A stretch of 64,000 nt of DNA from Curtobacterium sp. MCBA15_012 (GTDB lineage: Bacteria; Actinomycetota; Actinomycetes; Actinomycetales; Microbacteriaceae). Position numbers and translations under genes: made by a program. The stretch covers positions 3,100,001 to 3,164,000 of the forward strand of contig NZ_CP126267.1 of NCBI RefSeq assembly GCF_001864935.2, read 5' to 3'. Numbering within the stretch: the stretch's first letter is position 1; each line of letters opens with the position of its first letter. Under the pieces are notes generated by a model that was given only the letters and a program-made list of their open reading frames with translations, was not told the origin of the DNA and did not search any database. Positions 17,771-26,117 of this stretch are shown in pieces.

Positions 17771-18628
17771 CTAGGCCCCGACGGCCCCGTCCTGCCCGGA
17801 CGACTCGGACGGCGCAGCCGGGAGCGGTTTCTGCCACCGGTCCACGCGGACGGCGATGCGTTCGGAGGGGTCCCCGCTCCACGTGGCGTCGAGCCCGTGG
17901 TCCGCGAGCGCCGTGACGACCGCCACGGCGGCGCTCACCCGGCTGTGCTGCCGCAGCGCCGAACGACCGTCGAGCGACTGCTCGGCGAGTGCGACGTGGT
18001 CCGGCTCGAGGTCGGGTGCGTGCCGGAAGGCGCCGTACGACAGGTGCAGGGTCGTCGGCGTCTCGGCCAGCCGCTCGGCGTCCTGCTCGTGGAAGAACAC
18101 GTACGCCCACTCGCGGGACCCGTCCTCCGCGGTCCCGTCGGAGGTGCGGGCGTCCTCGCACGCGGCGATCCCGTCGGCCTGGTCGACCCCGGTCGCCATC
18201 GCCGCGACGAACCCCTGCTGCCGGAGGACGTCGAACGCCTCGCGCAGCCGGTCGTACTGGCCGCTGCCCGGAGCCCGGCCGTGCTGGTCGAGCAGGCGCG
18301 CGGCCCAGCGTGCCCGGACGACCTGCTCGACCGTGTCGCGCAGCGCGTCGAGGTCGTCGGTGTCGTCCTCGTGCTCCTCGACGACCTGCTCGACGACGTC
18401 GTCGAACGACGTGAAGCCCGGCAGGACGAGGGCGTCGACGGACGCGGCGAGCGCCGCCGGGTCGAGGGTGTCCCGGGCTGTCGGAGCGGCCGGGGCGACC
18501 GGGGCGGCGGAGGGATCGGTGCCGGCAGCGTCGTCCGACCGGGTCTCGTCGGCCCCGTGCTCCGACCCCGCGCGGGTGGTCCCTGCGGTGTCGGTGTCAC
18601 GCCGTCGTCGCCACCATCGGAACGCCAT
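17771..18628 (-). CDS. DUF6891-like protein
   Basis: 285 residues. After a disordered, charged N-terminal 50 residues with a basic start (FRWWRRRR), the rest is a soluble domain. GFVAAMATGVDQADGIAACED and WAYVFFHEQDAERLAETPTTLHLSYGAF resemble the DUF6891 pattern as I recall it. The conserved C-terminal strand is RIAVRVDRWQKPLP. No function is known. ATG 18628 is the start. The gene is convergent with the monooxygenase and divergent from the aldo/keto reductase. Confidence 0.65.
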   Translation of the reverse strand: MAFRWWRRRRDTDTAGTTRAGSEHGADETRSDDAAGTDPSAAPVAPAAPTARDTLDPAALAASVDALVLPGFTSFDDVVEQVVEEHEDDTDDLDALRDTVEQVVRARWAARLLDQHGRAPGSGQYDRLREAFDVLRQQGFVAAMATGVDQADGIAACEDARTSDGTAEDGSREWAYVFFHEQDAERLAETPTTLHLSYGAFRHAPDLEPDHVALAEQSLDGRSALRQHSRVSAAVAVVTALADHGLDATWSGDPSERIAVRVDRWQKPLPAAPSESSGQDGAVGA

Positions 18629-18714
18629 GCCGCCGATGCTACCCACGGGTGCCGGGCCGGCGACCGGTGCCACCGGCAGCCGGCACCCGGCGGGCGCAGA
18701 CCGGCCTGCGCACC

Positions 18715-18837
18715 CGCACCGTGCCTCCCGGTCCGACCGGTGCCGGACGCGAGCCGACCGGCGGAGCCGCACCGCGCCTCCCGACCCGACCGGTGCCGGA
18801 CGCGAGCCGAGCGGCGGACCCGCACCGTGCCTCCCGG
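18715..18837. repeat. 53-bp tandem repeat, 2.3 copies
   Basis: Units start at 18715, 18768 and 18821, each opening CGCACCGYGCCTCCCG and containing GACCGGTGCCGGACGCGAGC. The repeat lies in the 258-bp divergent promoter gap before the aldo/keto reductase, and its unit includes the word found in the family A palindromes. Confidence 0.8.
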
Positions 18838-18886
18838 CCGTGCGCAGACTGGACGTCCACCGGACGGCCGGGCGCATGCTGGCGGC

Positions 18887-19762
18887 ATGAAGCAACGAGT
18901 CATCGGAGACGTGTCGGTCAGCGCGATCGGTCTGGGCGGCATGCCCATGTCCATCGAGGGGCGGCCCGACGAGCGGCAGTCCGTCGCCACCATCCACGCA
19001 GCCCTCGAGGCGGGCGTGACGCTCATCGACACGGCCGACGCCTACCACCAGGCGGGCAAGGACGAGGTCGGCCACAACGAGACCCTCATCGCGAAGGCGG
19101 TGCACGAGTTCCACGGGGACACCGACGCCGTGCTCATCGCGACGAAGGGCGGACACCTGCGACCCGAGGCCGGGCCGTGGGCTCAGGACGGCCGTCCCGA
19201 GTACCTGAAGGAGGCGGCGAAGGCCTCGGCCGCGCGCCTGGGCGTCGACGCCGTCGGGCTGTACCAGTTCCACCGGCCGGACCCCGCGGTGCCGTACGCC
19301 GACTCGATCGGGGCGCTCGCGGAGCTCCTCGACGAGGGCGTCATCCGGATGGCCGGCATCTCGAACGCCGACCCGGACCAGATCCGGACCGCGAACGAGG
19401 TGCTCGGCGGGCGACTGGCCTCGGTGCAGAACCAGTTCTCGCCGGCGTTCCGCTCGAGCGAGGCGGAGCTGCAGCTCTGCGACGAGCTCGGCATCGCGTT
19501 CCTGCCGTGGAGCCCCCTCGGCGGCATCGCCAAGGCCGGCGACCTCGGCACCGCGTTCGAGGAGTTCGCGATCGTCGCGCGGGAGCGGGACGTGTCGCCG
19601 CAGGTCGTCGCGCTGGCGTGGGAGCTGCACAAGAGCGACGTGGTCGTCCCGATCCCCGGGGCCTCGCGGCCGCAGTCGATCCTCGACTCGGTCGTCGCGG
19701 CGACGATCAAGCTCCGCGACGAGGACGTCGCCCGGCTCGACGCGGCGCAGCGGTCCGCCTGA
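18887..19762 (+). CDS. Aldo/keto reductase
   Basis: 291 residues of the NADPH-dependent AKR TIM barrel. The catalytic tetrad is visible: Asp and Tyr in LIDTADAYHQAG, Lys in LIATKGG, His in GLYQFHRPD. The cofactor end VVPIPGASRPQSILDSV is standard. It reduces aldehydes or ketones; the in vivo substrate is unknown. ATG 18887 fits the family start (KQRVIGDVSVSAIGLGGM). Monocistronic, with its own terminator. Confidence 0.93.
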   Translation: MKQRVIGDVSVSAIGLGGMPMSIEGRPDERQSVATIHAALEAGVTLIDTADAYHQAGKDEVGHNETLIAKAVHEFHGDTDAVLIATKGGHLRPEAGPWAQDGRPEYLKEAAKASAARLGVDAVGLYQFHRPDPAVPYADSIGALAELLDEGVIRMAGISNADPDQIRTANEVLGGRLASVQNQFSPAFRSSEAELQLCDELGIAFLPWSPLGGIAKAGDLGTAFEEFAIVARERDVSPQVVALAWELHKSDVVVPIPGASRPQSILDSVVAATIKLRDEDVARLDAAQRSA

Positions 19763-19781
19763 CCCCGGCACGCACACACCG

Positions 19782-19819
19782 CGACGCCCCGGCTCCGCTC
19801 GCGCGGGGTCGGGGCGTCG
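19782..19819 (+). terminator. Terminator after aldo/keto reductase
   Basis: Arms CGACGCCCCG/CGGGGCGTCG with an 18-nt GC-rich loop, between two convergent genes. Confidence 0.75.
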
Positions 19820-19871
19820 TGGTGCTCCGGTGCGGCGGTGTCGCGGGCTCGGCCCGCGACCACACCTGCCG

Positions 19872-20282
19872 TCAGGACGTGCAGGCCTTCTGGAAGTCGC
19901 TGCCCGTCGACTGCACCTTCTGGCTCGAGGCGGTGAGCGCCGACACGTCGGCCGACCCCGGGTCCTCGGAGACGTCCTCGATGGCGTCCACCATGTCGCC
20001 GTAGGCCTCGCTGAACGCGTCGCCCTTCTCCTTGAGGTCGGCGTCCTCGAGCTCGTCGACGCCCTGGTCGATCTTGTCGTCGAGCTCCTTCAGCCGGTCG
20101 AGCGCCGCGCCTGGGTCGGACTGCAGGTCGGCCGCCGACGACTGCACGCCCGATGCGGCGTCCTCGACGGTCTTCGAGAACTCACGGCACTGCTCGGCCT
20201 TCGACGGGCCGCCCGCCGAACAGCCGGCGAGCAGGACCACGGAGAGTGCTGCGGTGGCGATGGCGATGGTCTTCCTGGACAT
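19872..20282 (-). CDS. Small helical lipoprotein
   Basis: 136 residues. The signal KTIAIATAALSVVLLAGC has a lipobox (LLAGC), so it should be anchored outside the membrane. The mature part is acidic and alpha-helical (DRLKELDDKIDQGVDELEDADLKEKGDAF) with one more cysteine pair candidate (EQCREF and KACTS). Function not recognised; such proteins are common in Microbacteriaceae. ATG 20282 follows AGGGGGA. Confidence 0.75.
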   Translation of the reverse strand: MSRKTIAIATAALSVVLLAGCSAGGPSKAEQCREFSKTVEDAASGVQSSAADLQSDPGAALDRLKELDDKIDQGVDELEDADLKEKGDAFSEAYGDMVDAIEDVSEDPGSADVSALTASSQKVQSTGSDFQKACTS

Positions 20283-20392
20283 GCTGTGTCCCCCTGCTTC
20301 GTGCCCGCGCTCCCCCCGGTGGGTCGCGGATCGTCCCCGACGGTACATGGCGGACGCACAGGTCGTTCCGTGGTCCGGCGTACGGTCGAGGG

Positions 20393-21358
20393 ATGCACGC
20401 GATCACGGCACACGACGGCGGACTCCGACTCGACGAGCACGACGACCCGGTGGCGGGCCCCGGCGAGGTCCTCGTCGCGGTGGCCGCCGCGGGCGTCAAC
20501 AACGCCGACCTGCAGCAGGTCGCCGGGAACTACCCGCCGCCGCCCGGGGCCTCGGACGTGCTCGGGCTCGAGGTCTCCGGCACCGTCCGCGCGCTCGGGG
20601 ACGGCGTCGAGGGGTTCGCCGTTGGCGACCGGGTCTGCGCCCTGCTGTCGGGCGGCGGGTACGCCGAACTCGTCGCGGTGCCGGCGACGCAGGTCCTCCC
20701 CGTCCCGGACGGCGTCGACCTCGTCGAGGCGGCCGCCCTGCCCGAGGCCGCGTGCACGGTGTGGTCGAACCTCGGGATGATCGCCGGGCTCCGCGCCGGG
20801 CAGACCCTGCTCGTGCACGGCGGCACGGGCGGCATGGGCTCGCACGCCGTCCTGCTCGCGAAGGCCATGGGCGTCCGGGTCGTGGCGACGAGCGGCGGCG
20901 AGCGGAAGGTCCGGGCGTCGCAGGAGCTCGGCGCCGACCTCGTGGTCGACCACCGCAGTGAGGACTTCGTCGAGCGGACCCTGGCGTTCACCGAGGGTCG
21001 CGGCGTGGACGTCGTCCTCGACGTCGTCGGTGCGGACTACCTGGCGAAGAACCTCGCGGTCCTGGCGCCGAACGGCCACGTCGCGGTGATCGCCGCCGGC
21101 AGCGGTGCGACGGGCGAGCTCGACTTCGGCGCGATGATGCGCAAGCGCGCCACGATCAGCGCCACCACCCTGCGGGCACGACCGGCCGACGAGAAGGCCG
21201 CGATCGTCGCCGCTGTCCGGGAGCACGTCTGGCCGCTCGTCGCCGGCGGCAGCGTGCGCCCGGTGGTGGACAGCACGGTGCCGCTCGCCGAGGCCGCCGA
21301 GGCGCACCGCCGCATCCGCGACGGCGAGGTGGTCGGCAAGGTGCTGCTCACGATCTGA
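20393..21358 (+). CDS. NADPH:quinone oxidoreductase-like MDR protein
   Basis: 321 residues of the zinc-free quinone oxidoreductase branch of the medium-chain dehydrogenase/reductases. VAAAGVNNADLQQVAGNYPPPPG, LGLEVSGTVRALG and ALPEAACTVWSNL are typical, as is the Rossmann motif VHGGTGGMGSHAVLLAK. The structural-zinc cysteines of alcohol dehydrogenases are absent. It probably reduces quinones or enones with NADPH. ATG 20393. Confidence 0.92.
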   Translation: MHAITAHDGGLRLDEHDDPVAGPGEVLVAVAAAGVNNADLQQVAGNYPPPPGASDVLGLEVSGTVRALGDGVEGFAVGDRVCALLSGGGYAELVAVPATQVLPVPDGVDLVEAAALPEAACTVWSNLGMIAGLRAGQTLLVHGGTGGMGSHAVLLAKAMGVRVVATSGGERKVRASQELGADLVVDHRSEDFVERTLAFTEGRGVDVVLDVVGADYLAKNLAVLAPNGHVAVIAAGSGATGELDFGAMMRKRATISATTLRARPADEKAAIVAAVREHVWPLVAGGSVRPVVDSTVPLAEAAEAHRRIRDGEVVGKVLLTI

Positions 21359-21359
21359 G

Positions 21360-21410
21360 CGGGCCGGGCCGGGCGAGCGGGCCGGGCGGGCCGGGCGGGC
21401 CGGGCGGGCC
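21360..21410. repeat. GGGCCGGGC simple tandem repeat
   Basis: About five copies of a 9-10-bp GGGCCGGGC(G) unit directly after the quinone reductase stop, in a gap between convergent genes, followed by GTTCCCCGGAAC. Confidence 0.75.
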
Positions 21411-21451
21411 GTTCCCCGGAACGACGCAGCCCGAGCCCGGCCGGGCCCGGC

Positions 21452-22267
21452 TCAGGCGTGCACGCGCGCCAGGAACTCCACGAGCGCGGGGTGCCGCGGC
21501 CGGTCCAGCACGTCGGCCGGGGTCCCCTGCTCGACGACCTCGCCCCGGTGCAGGAACACGATCCGGTCGGCCACGTTCCGCGCGAAGTGCATCTCGTGCG
21601 TGGTCATCAGGATCGTCGACCCCTGCTCCCCGAGTTCGCGCACCAGGTCGAGGACCTCGCCGACGAGCTGCGGGTCGAGCGCGCTCGTGACCTCGTCGAG
21701 CAGCAGGAGCTCGGGCGAGGTCGCGATGGCCCGCACGATCGCGACGCGCTGCTGCTGCCCGCCGGACAGCCGGTCGGGGTAGGCCTGGGCGAAGTCCGCG
21801 AGCCCGATCCGCGCGAGCAGGCGGTGCGCGGTGGCCTCGGCCTCGGCCTTCGGGACGCCGTGCACCCGCCGCGACGCGAGCGTCACGTTGTCGAGCACGC
21901 GCATGTGCGGGAAGAGGTTGAACTGCTGGAACACGACGCCGATGCGCGCGCGGACCGCGTCGACGTCGGTGCGCGGGTCGGCGATGTCGGTGCCCTGCAG
22001 CAGGACCTCGCCGTCGTCGATCCCCTCGATGAGGTTCACCGTCCGCAGCAGGGTCGACTTCCCGGAGCCCGACGCGCCGATGACGCAGATGACCTGGTGC
22101 CGGTGCACCGTCAGGTCGATCCCGCGCAGGACCTCGTGCTCGCCGAAGGCCTTGCGCAGGCCGCGCAGTTCCAGGACGGGGACCGACCCGTCGGACGCAC
22201 CACGGGCCTCCTGGCCGTCGCCCGGTCGGGAGGCGCGGGTCGCGCCGGTCTCGGATGTGTCGGTCAC
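21452..22267 (-). CDS. Polar amino-acid ABC transporter ATP-binding protein
   Basis: 271 residues. The ATPase of the importer: Walker A GASGSGKST, Q-loop VVFQQFNLFPHM, signature LSGGQQQRV, Walker B LLLLDEVTSAL and H-loop TTHEM are intact. QFNLFPHMRVLDNV is characteristic of the GlnQ/HisP polar amino-acid group. The first 28 residues are a low-complexity extension with TRASRP, encoded by the repeated DNA word. It overlaps the permease gene by 4 bp. Confidence 0.95.
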   Translation of the reverse strand: MTDTSETGATRASRPGDGQEARGASDGSVPVLELRGLRKAFGEHEVLRGIDLTVHRHQVICVIGASGSGKSTLLRTVNLIEGIDDGEVLLQGTDIADPRTDVDAVRARIGVVFQQFNLFPHMRVLDNVTLASRRVHGVPKAEAEATAHRLLARIGLADFAQAYPDRLSGGQQQRVAIVRAIATSPELLLLDEVTSALDPQLVGEVLDLVRELGEQGSTILMTTHEMHFARNVADRIVFLHRGEVVEQGTPADVLDRPRHPALVEFLARVHA

Positions 22268-23142
22268 ACGGTCCCCCCGGTCTGCTCACGCTGCTGCTGG
22301 CGCCGCGCGATCGCGTCGGTGACGCGGATGAGCGGCAGGCTGATGACGACGAACAGGAGCCCCGCGACCAGGTACGGCGTGAAGTTGTACGACTCCGCCT
22401 GCGCGATCTGCGCGCTGCGGACGGCGTCGACGGCCCCGAGGATCGACACGAGGCCGACGTCCTTCTGCATCGACACGAAGTCGTTCATGAGCGCCGGGGT
22501 CACCTTGCGGACCGCCTGCGGCAGCACGACCAGGCGCAGCGTCTTCGCGTGCGACAGGCCGAGCGACCGGGCGGCGAGGCGCTGCGACGGGTGCACGGCC
22601 TCCATGCCGGCGCGGAGCACCTCGGCGACGTACGACGAGTAGGTCAGGACGATGGCGATCGTGCCCCAGACCTCGGGCGGCTGGCGCGGGAAGACGCCGA
22701 GCCCGGGCAGGCCGAACCCGACCAGGTACAGGACGATGATGAGCGGCAGCCCGCGGAACAGGTCGGTGTAGGCGGTCGCGGCCATCCGCAGCGGGAAGAA
22801 CACCGGGTTGCGCAGGCCACGGACCACCGCGAGCAGGGTGCCGAGCACCGCGACGCCGATGCTCGCGACGACGAGGATCCGGATGTTCAGCCACAGGCCG
22901 AGGAGCACCTGCGGGAACGTGTCGATCGCGGTCTGCGGGTCGAAGAACGACTGCTGGACCGCCGCCCAGCCCGGGGTGTTCACGACGCCGAACCAGACGA
23001 CGAGCACGACGACGAGTGTCGACACGGCCGAGACCACGACCGAGCGCCGGCCGCGCTGCCGGCGGTACAGGCGTCGTTCGACCTCGATCTGGCTCGGTGC
23101 GGGGGCCGTCGCCGGGGTGCCCGCTCCCGCTGGTGCGGTCAT
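22264..23142 (-). CDS. Polar amino-acid ABC transporter permease
   Basis: 292 residues with about five to six membrane segments. The permease EAA-type loop is LRAGMEAVHPSQRLAARSLGLSHAKTLRLVVLPQA, and LFRGLPLIIVLYLVGFGLP is the usual N-terminal membrane-domain motif of HisM/GlnP proteins. It lies 7 bp after the binding-protein gene and overlaps the ATPase gene, so the three form one operon. Confidence 0.95.
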   Translation of the reverse strand: MTAPAGAGTPATAPAPSQIEVERRLYRRQRGRRSVVVSAVSTLVVVLVVWFGVVNTPGWAAVQQSFFDPQTAIDTFPQVLLGLWLNIRILVVASIGVAVLGTLLAVVRGLRNPVFFPLRMAATAYTDLFRGLPLIIVLYLVGFGLPGLGVFPRQPPEVWGTIAIVLTYSSYVAEVLRAGMEAVHPSQRLAARSLGLSHAKTLRLVVLPQAVRKVTPALMNDFVSMQKDVGLVSILGAVDAVRSAQIAQAESYNFTPYLVAGLLFVVISLPLIRVTDAIARRQQQREQTGGTV

Positions 23143-23149
23143 CGGGCCG

Positions 23150-23971
23150 CTACTTCAGGACGGGGGTGTTCGTCGCCGAGGACAGCCACTTCGTCTCGAG
23201 CTGCTCGAGCGTGCCGTCCGACTGCAGGCTCGCGAGCGCCTTGTCCACCTTGCTCGTCAGTGCAGACCCCTTCGGCAGCACGAAGCCGAACTGGTCGCCC
23301 TTGCCGTCCTGCGGGAACTGCGCCGAGACGGTGCCGTCGTCGACCTGGGTGGCCGCCATGGAGAACGCGGTCGGCAGGTCGGTCACGATGGCGTCGATCT
23401 GCCCGGACTTCAGGGCGAGCACCGCGTCGTCGTTCGAGTTGAACACCTGCGGGGTGACGCCGAGGACGTCCTTGACGCTCTGGATGCTCGTCGAGCCGGC
23501 CGCGACGCCGATCGTGTCGCCCTTGAGCGCCGAGACCGTCGTCGCGTGCGCGGCCTTCGAGGACCCCGACGTCACGACGGCCTGGGTGGTCGTGTAGTAC
23601 GCGGTGGACATGTCGACGGCCTTCTTGCGCTTGGCGTCGATCGAGAACTGCTGCAGGTTGAGGTCCCAGTCCTTCGGCCCCGGGGCGATCGCGCTGTCGA
23701 AGGTGCTGCGCTTCCACACCACGTCGGACTTCGCGTAGCCCATCTCCTCCGCCACGGCGTAGGCCACGGCGGCCTCGAAGCCCTTGCCGGACTGCGGCTC
23801 GTTGTCCTCGACCCAGGGCGCGTACGCCGGGTCGCCGGTCGCGATCGTGAGCTTGCCGTCGGTGACGGTCCCCTCGGCGTTGCTGCTGCCCCCGGCGGAG
23901 CAGGCGGCGAGCGCGAGGGCGGCGACCGCGGCGGTCGCGACGGCGAGGGACAGGCGGCGGGTGCGGGTCAC
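23150..23971 (-). CDS. Amino-acid ABC transporter substrate-binding lipoprotein
   Basis: 273 residues. Signal with lipobox LALAAC. The mature part is a family 3 periplasmic binding fold: KLTIATGDPAYAPWVEDN, KGFEAAVAYAVAEEMGY, DLNLQQFSIDAKRKKAVDMSTAYYTTTQAVV, LKGDTIGVAAGSTS and AIVTDLPTAF. It captures a polar amino acid or similar small ligand for the permease/ATPase encoded next. GTG 23971 start. First gene of the operon; transcription would start at about 24000. Confidence 0.94.
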   Translation of the reverse strand: MTRTRRLSLAVATAAVAALALAACSAGGSSNAEGTVTDGKLTIATGDPAYAPWVEDNEPQSGKGFEAAVAYAVAEEMGYAKSDVVWKRSTFDSAIAPGPKDWDLNLQQFSIDAKRKKAVDMSTAYYTTTQAVVTSGSSKAAHATTVSALKGDTIGVAAGSTSIQSVKDVLGVTPQVFNSNDDAVLALKSGQIDAIVTDLPTAFSMAATQVDDGTVSAQFPQDGKGDQFGFVLPKGSALTSKVDKALASLQSDGTLEQLETKWLSSATNTPVLK

Positions 23972-24072
23972 GGTGGGCCTTCGTCGAGGGGGTGCGGGGC
24001 AGGGCGTGTCGTAGTGTACCGGCGTCTGGGATACCAGCGCGAAGCCGACGACGGCTCGTGACGCGTGCGGTG

Positions 24073-24576
24073 TCAGGCGGGGCCGGCCATCGTGAAGTCG
24101 TCGAACGAGAACCCCGGCGACACCATGCAGCTGAGCAGGACCTCGCCGTCGCTCGGCAGGGTGCGCTGCCAGACGCCACCGCGGACGAACGCCTGCGCGT
24201 CGTGCAGCCGGTGCCGGCCGGCGTCCGGGCCGAGCGTGATCCGGTCGCCCGGCTCCGGCTGGTCGCCCGACCCGCCGAGCTCGAGCACGACGGTGTCCGG
24301 GCCGTGCCACATCCAGATCTCGTCGCTCGTCACGCGGTGCCACGCGGACGCCCCGCCCGGGGGTAGCAGGAAGTGGATGAGGGTCGCGGCGGGCCGGTCA
24401 CCGGCGGGCGTCGGGACGGTCGACGGCGAGGTCCAGGTGCGGACGTACCAGCCGCCCTCGGGGTGCGGCTCCATGCCCAGGGCGGCGGCGCGCTGCGGCA
24501 CGTCGAGCCACTCGATCAGCTCGCCGGTGACGGTGCGGCGGGCCACCTGGCCGGGACGGGGTGCGGTGTCGGTCAT
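24073..24576 (-). CDS. DUF985-type cupin
   Basis: 167 residues. MEPHPEGGWYVRTW, TLIHFLLPPGGASAWHRVTSDEIWMWHGPD and VSPGFSFDDFTMA are the hallmarks of the cupin_5/DUF985 family, a beta-barrel of unproven function that may bind metal or a nucleoside-type ligand. Its ATG overlaps the amidohydrolase stop (ATGA) and follows GAGGAG, so it is the third gene of a coupled operon with S-adenosylhomocysteine-type genes. Confidence 0.9.
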   Translation of the reverse strand: MTDTAPRPGQVARRTVTGELIEWLDVPQRAAALGMEPHPEGGWYVRTWTSPSTVPTPAGDRPAATLIHFLLPPGGASAWHRVTSDEIWMWHGPDTVVLELGGSGDQPEPGDRITLGPDAGRHRLHDAQAFVRGGVWQRTLPSDGEVLLSCMVSPGFSFDDFTMAGPA

Positions 24577-26117
24577 CGGGACTCCTCGGGGGTGGGGGCG
24601 GGTGGGGTGACGGCGGCGGGCCGGGCACCGGTGACCGCGGGTGCGGACCCCGCAGTGGGCGGGGACACGGCAGTGCGCGGGGACGTGGCCGGGGGCGGGG
24701 ATCCGGCAGCGCGCGGCGACCCCGCCGGTCGCGGTGCCCCCGCGGGCTCCGCGTGCAGGACGCCGTCCCGTGCACGGACGACCCCGCGGACGACCGTCGC
24801 CACGGCGCGGCCCGCACCGTCCTCGACGAGCTCGGCGAGGGCGTCCGGCACCGTCCTGGCGTCGACGTCGAACACCGCGAGGTCCGCCCGGGCGCCGACG
24901 GCGAGGTGCCCGACGCGGTCCGGGCCCACCGCGGTGCCCATCGCCTGCGCTCCGCCGAGGGTCACCGCCGCGAGCAGCCGCTCGTGCAGGTCGCGGTGGC
25001 CGTAGCCCTGGGCACGGGCGATCCGGTGCAGCGCGGTGACGTCGGCCATCGGGTCGAGGGACGGCGAGGAGGACAGCGAGTCGGTACCGACGGCGATCGG
25101 GCTGCCCTCGCGCAGGTAGTCGGCGACCGGCGGCGGGTCGAGCCCGATGACGGCGTTCGACCGCGGGCACAGTGCCACGCTCGTCCCCCGCGCCCGGAGG
25201 AGCGCGCGGTCGGCGGCGGTGACGTACACGCCGTGCGCGATGTGGCAGTCCGGCCCGAGCACCCCGAGCCGGTCCACGAACGCGGTCGCGCTCGCACCGA
25301 ACCCGAGCGCGCGCATCGCCCGGAACGACGGCACGTCCGCGAGGTGCCAGTCGGCGGTGTGCCCGGCCCCCGCGGGTCCGACGCCGTCGACGCCCTCGAG
25401 TCCCGGGACCGGACCGAGGGCGACGCGCTCGCCCTCGAACGCGGCCTCCCCGAGGTGCAGGTGCAGGCGGAGGCCGCGCTGGCGGACGATGTCGGGCAGC
25501 TCGAGCAGCGGGGAGACGTCGAGGGAGTACGGCGCGTGCGGGGAGAGCCCGGCACCGGGGGTGGTCGGGATGCGCGCGAGCTCCTCGAGGACCTGGTGGC
25601 GCCCGTGGTCCCGCCACGCCTGGTTCTCCCAGTCCATGACCTCCCAGTAGGCGATGCCGCCGAGCCCGGTCGCCTCGAGCACGTCGGCCGCCTCGATGTC
25701 CGTGACGACGTCGGCGATGCTCGTGACCCCGGCGACGAGCGAGGCCCGGGCACCGGCGATCGCCTCGGCGCGCCAGTCGTGCGGGAGCGCGTAGTCGACG
25801 TTGAACGCGGCGGCCCAGTCCTCGAAGCCCGCGTACTGCCGCTGTCCGACACTGGCCATGCCGGTGTACTGCAGGTGGGTGTGCGCGTTCACGAGCCCGG
25901 GGAGCAGCACCCCGCGCCACCGGCGTTCGGTGACCGTCGTGCCGTCGAGCTGGTCGACGACCCACGAGCGGTCGCCGACGTGCAGGATGCGTCCGTCGCG
26001 TACCGCGACCGCCCCGTCCGCGATCGGCGGTGCGGTCATCGGCACGACGACGCGTGCCGAGTGCACGACCACCGTGCCCCGGTCGCCGGTGCGGGCGTCG
26101 CTGCGCGTGCCGCTCAC
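24573..26117 (-). CDS. Amidohydrolase, MTA/SAH deaminase-like
   Basis: 514 residues. A metal-dependent deaminase of the cytosine/guanine/MTA-SAH deaminase group: NAHTHLQ (HxH metal ligands), LHLHLGEAAFEGE (His and Glu), CHIAHGVYVT (His) and VGTDSLSSSPSLD (Asp). Its partner is an SAH hydrolase homologue encoded immediately upstream (GTGA overlap), which suggests a purine nucleoside or SAH-derived substrate; this is inferred. The last 70 residues are Pro/Ala-rich low complexity. GTG 26117 start. Confidence 0.85.
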   Translation of the reverse strand: MSGTRSDARTGDRGTVVVHSARVVVPMTAPPIADGAVAVRDGRILHVGDRSWVVDQLDGTTVTERRWRGVLLPGLVNAHTHLQYTGMASVGQRQYAGFEDWAAAFNVDYALPHDWRAEAIAGARASLVAGVTSIADVVTDIEAADVLEATGLGGIAYWEVMDWENQAWRDHGRHQVLEELARIPTTPGAGLSPHAPYSLDVSPLLELPDIVRQRGLRLHLHLGEAAFEGERVALGPVPGLEGVDGVGPAGAGHTADWHLADVPSFRAMRALGFGASATAFVDRLGVLGPDCHIAHGVYVTAADRALLRARGTSVALCPRSNAVIGLDPPPVADYLREGSPIAVGTDSLSSSPSLDPMADVTALHRIARAQGYGHRDLHERLLAAVTLGGAQAMGTAVGPDRVGHLAVGARADLAVFDVDARTVPDALAELVEDGAGRAVATVVRGVVRARDGVLHAEPAGAPRPAGSPRAAGSPPPATSPRTAVSPPTAGSAPAVTGARPAAVTPPAPTPEESR

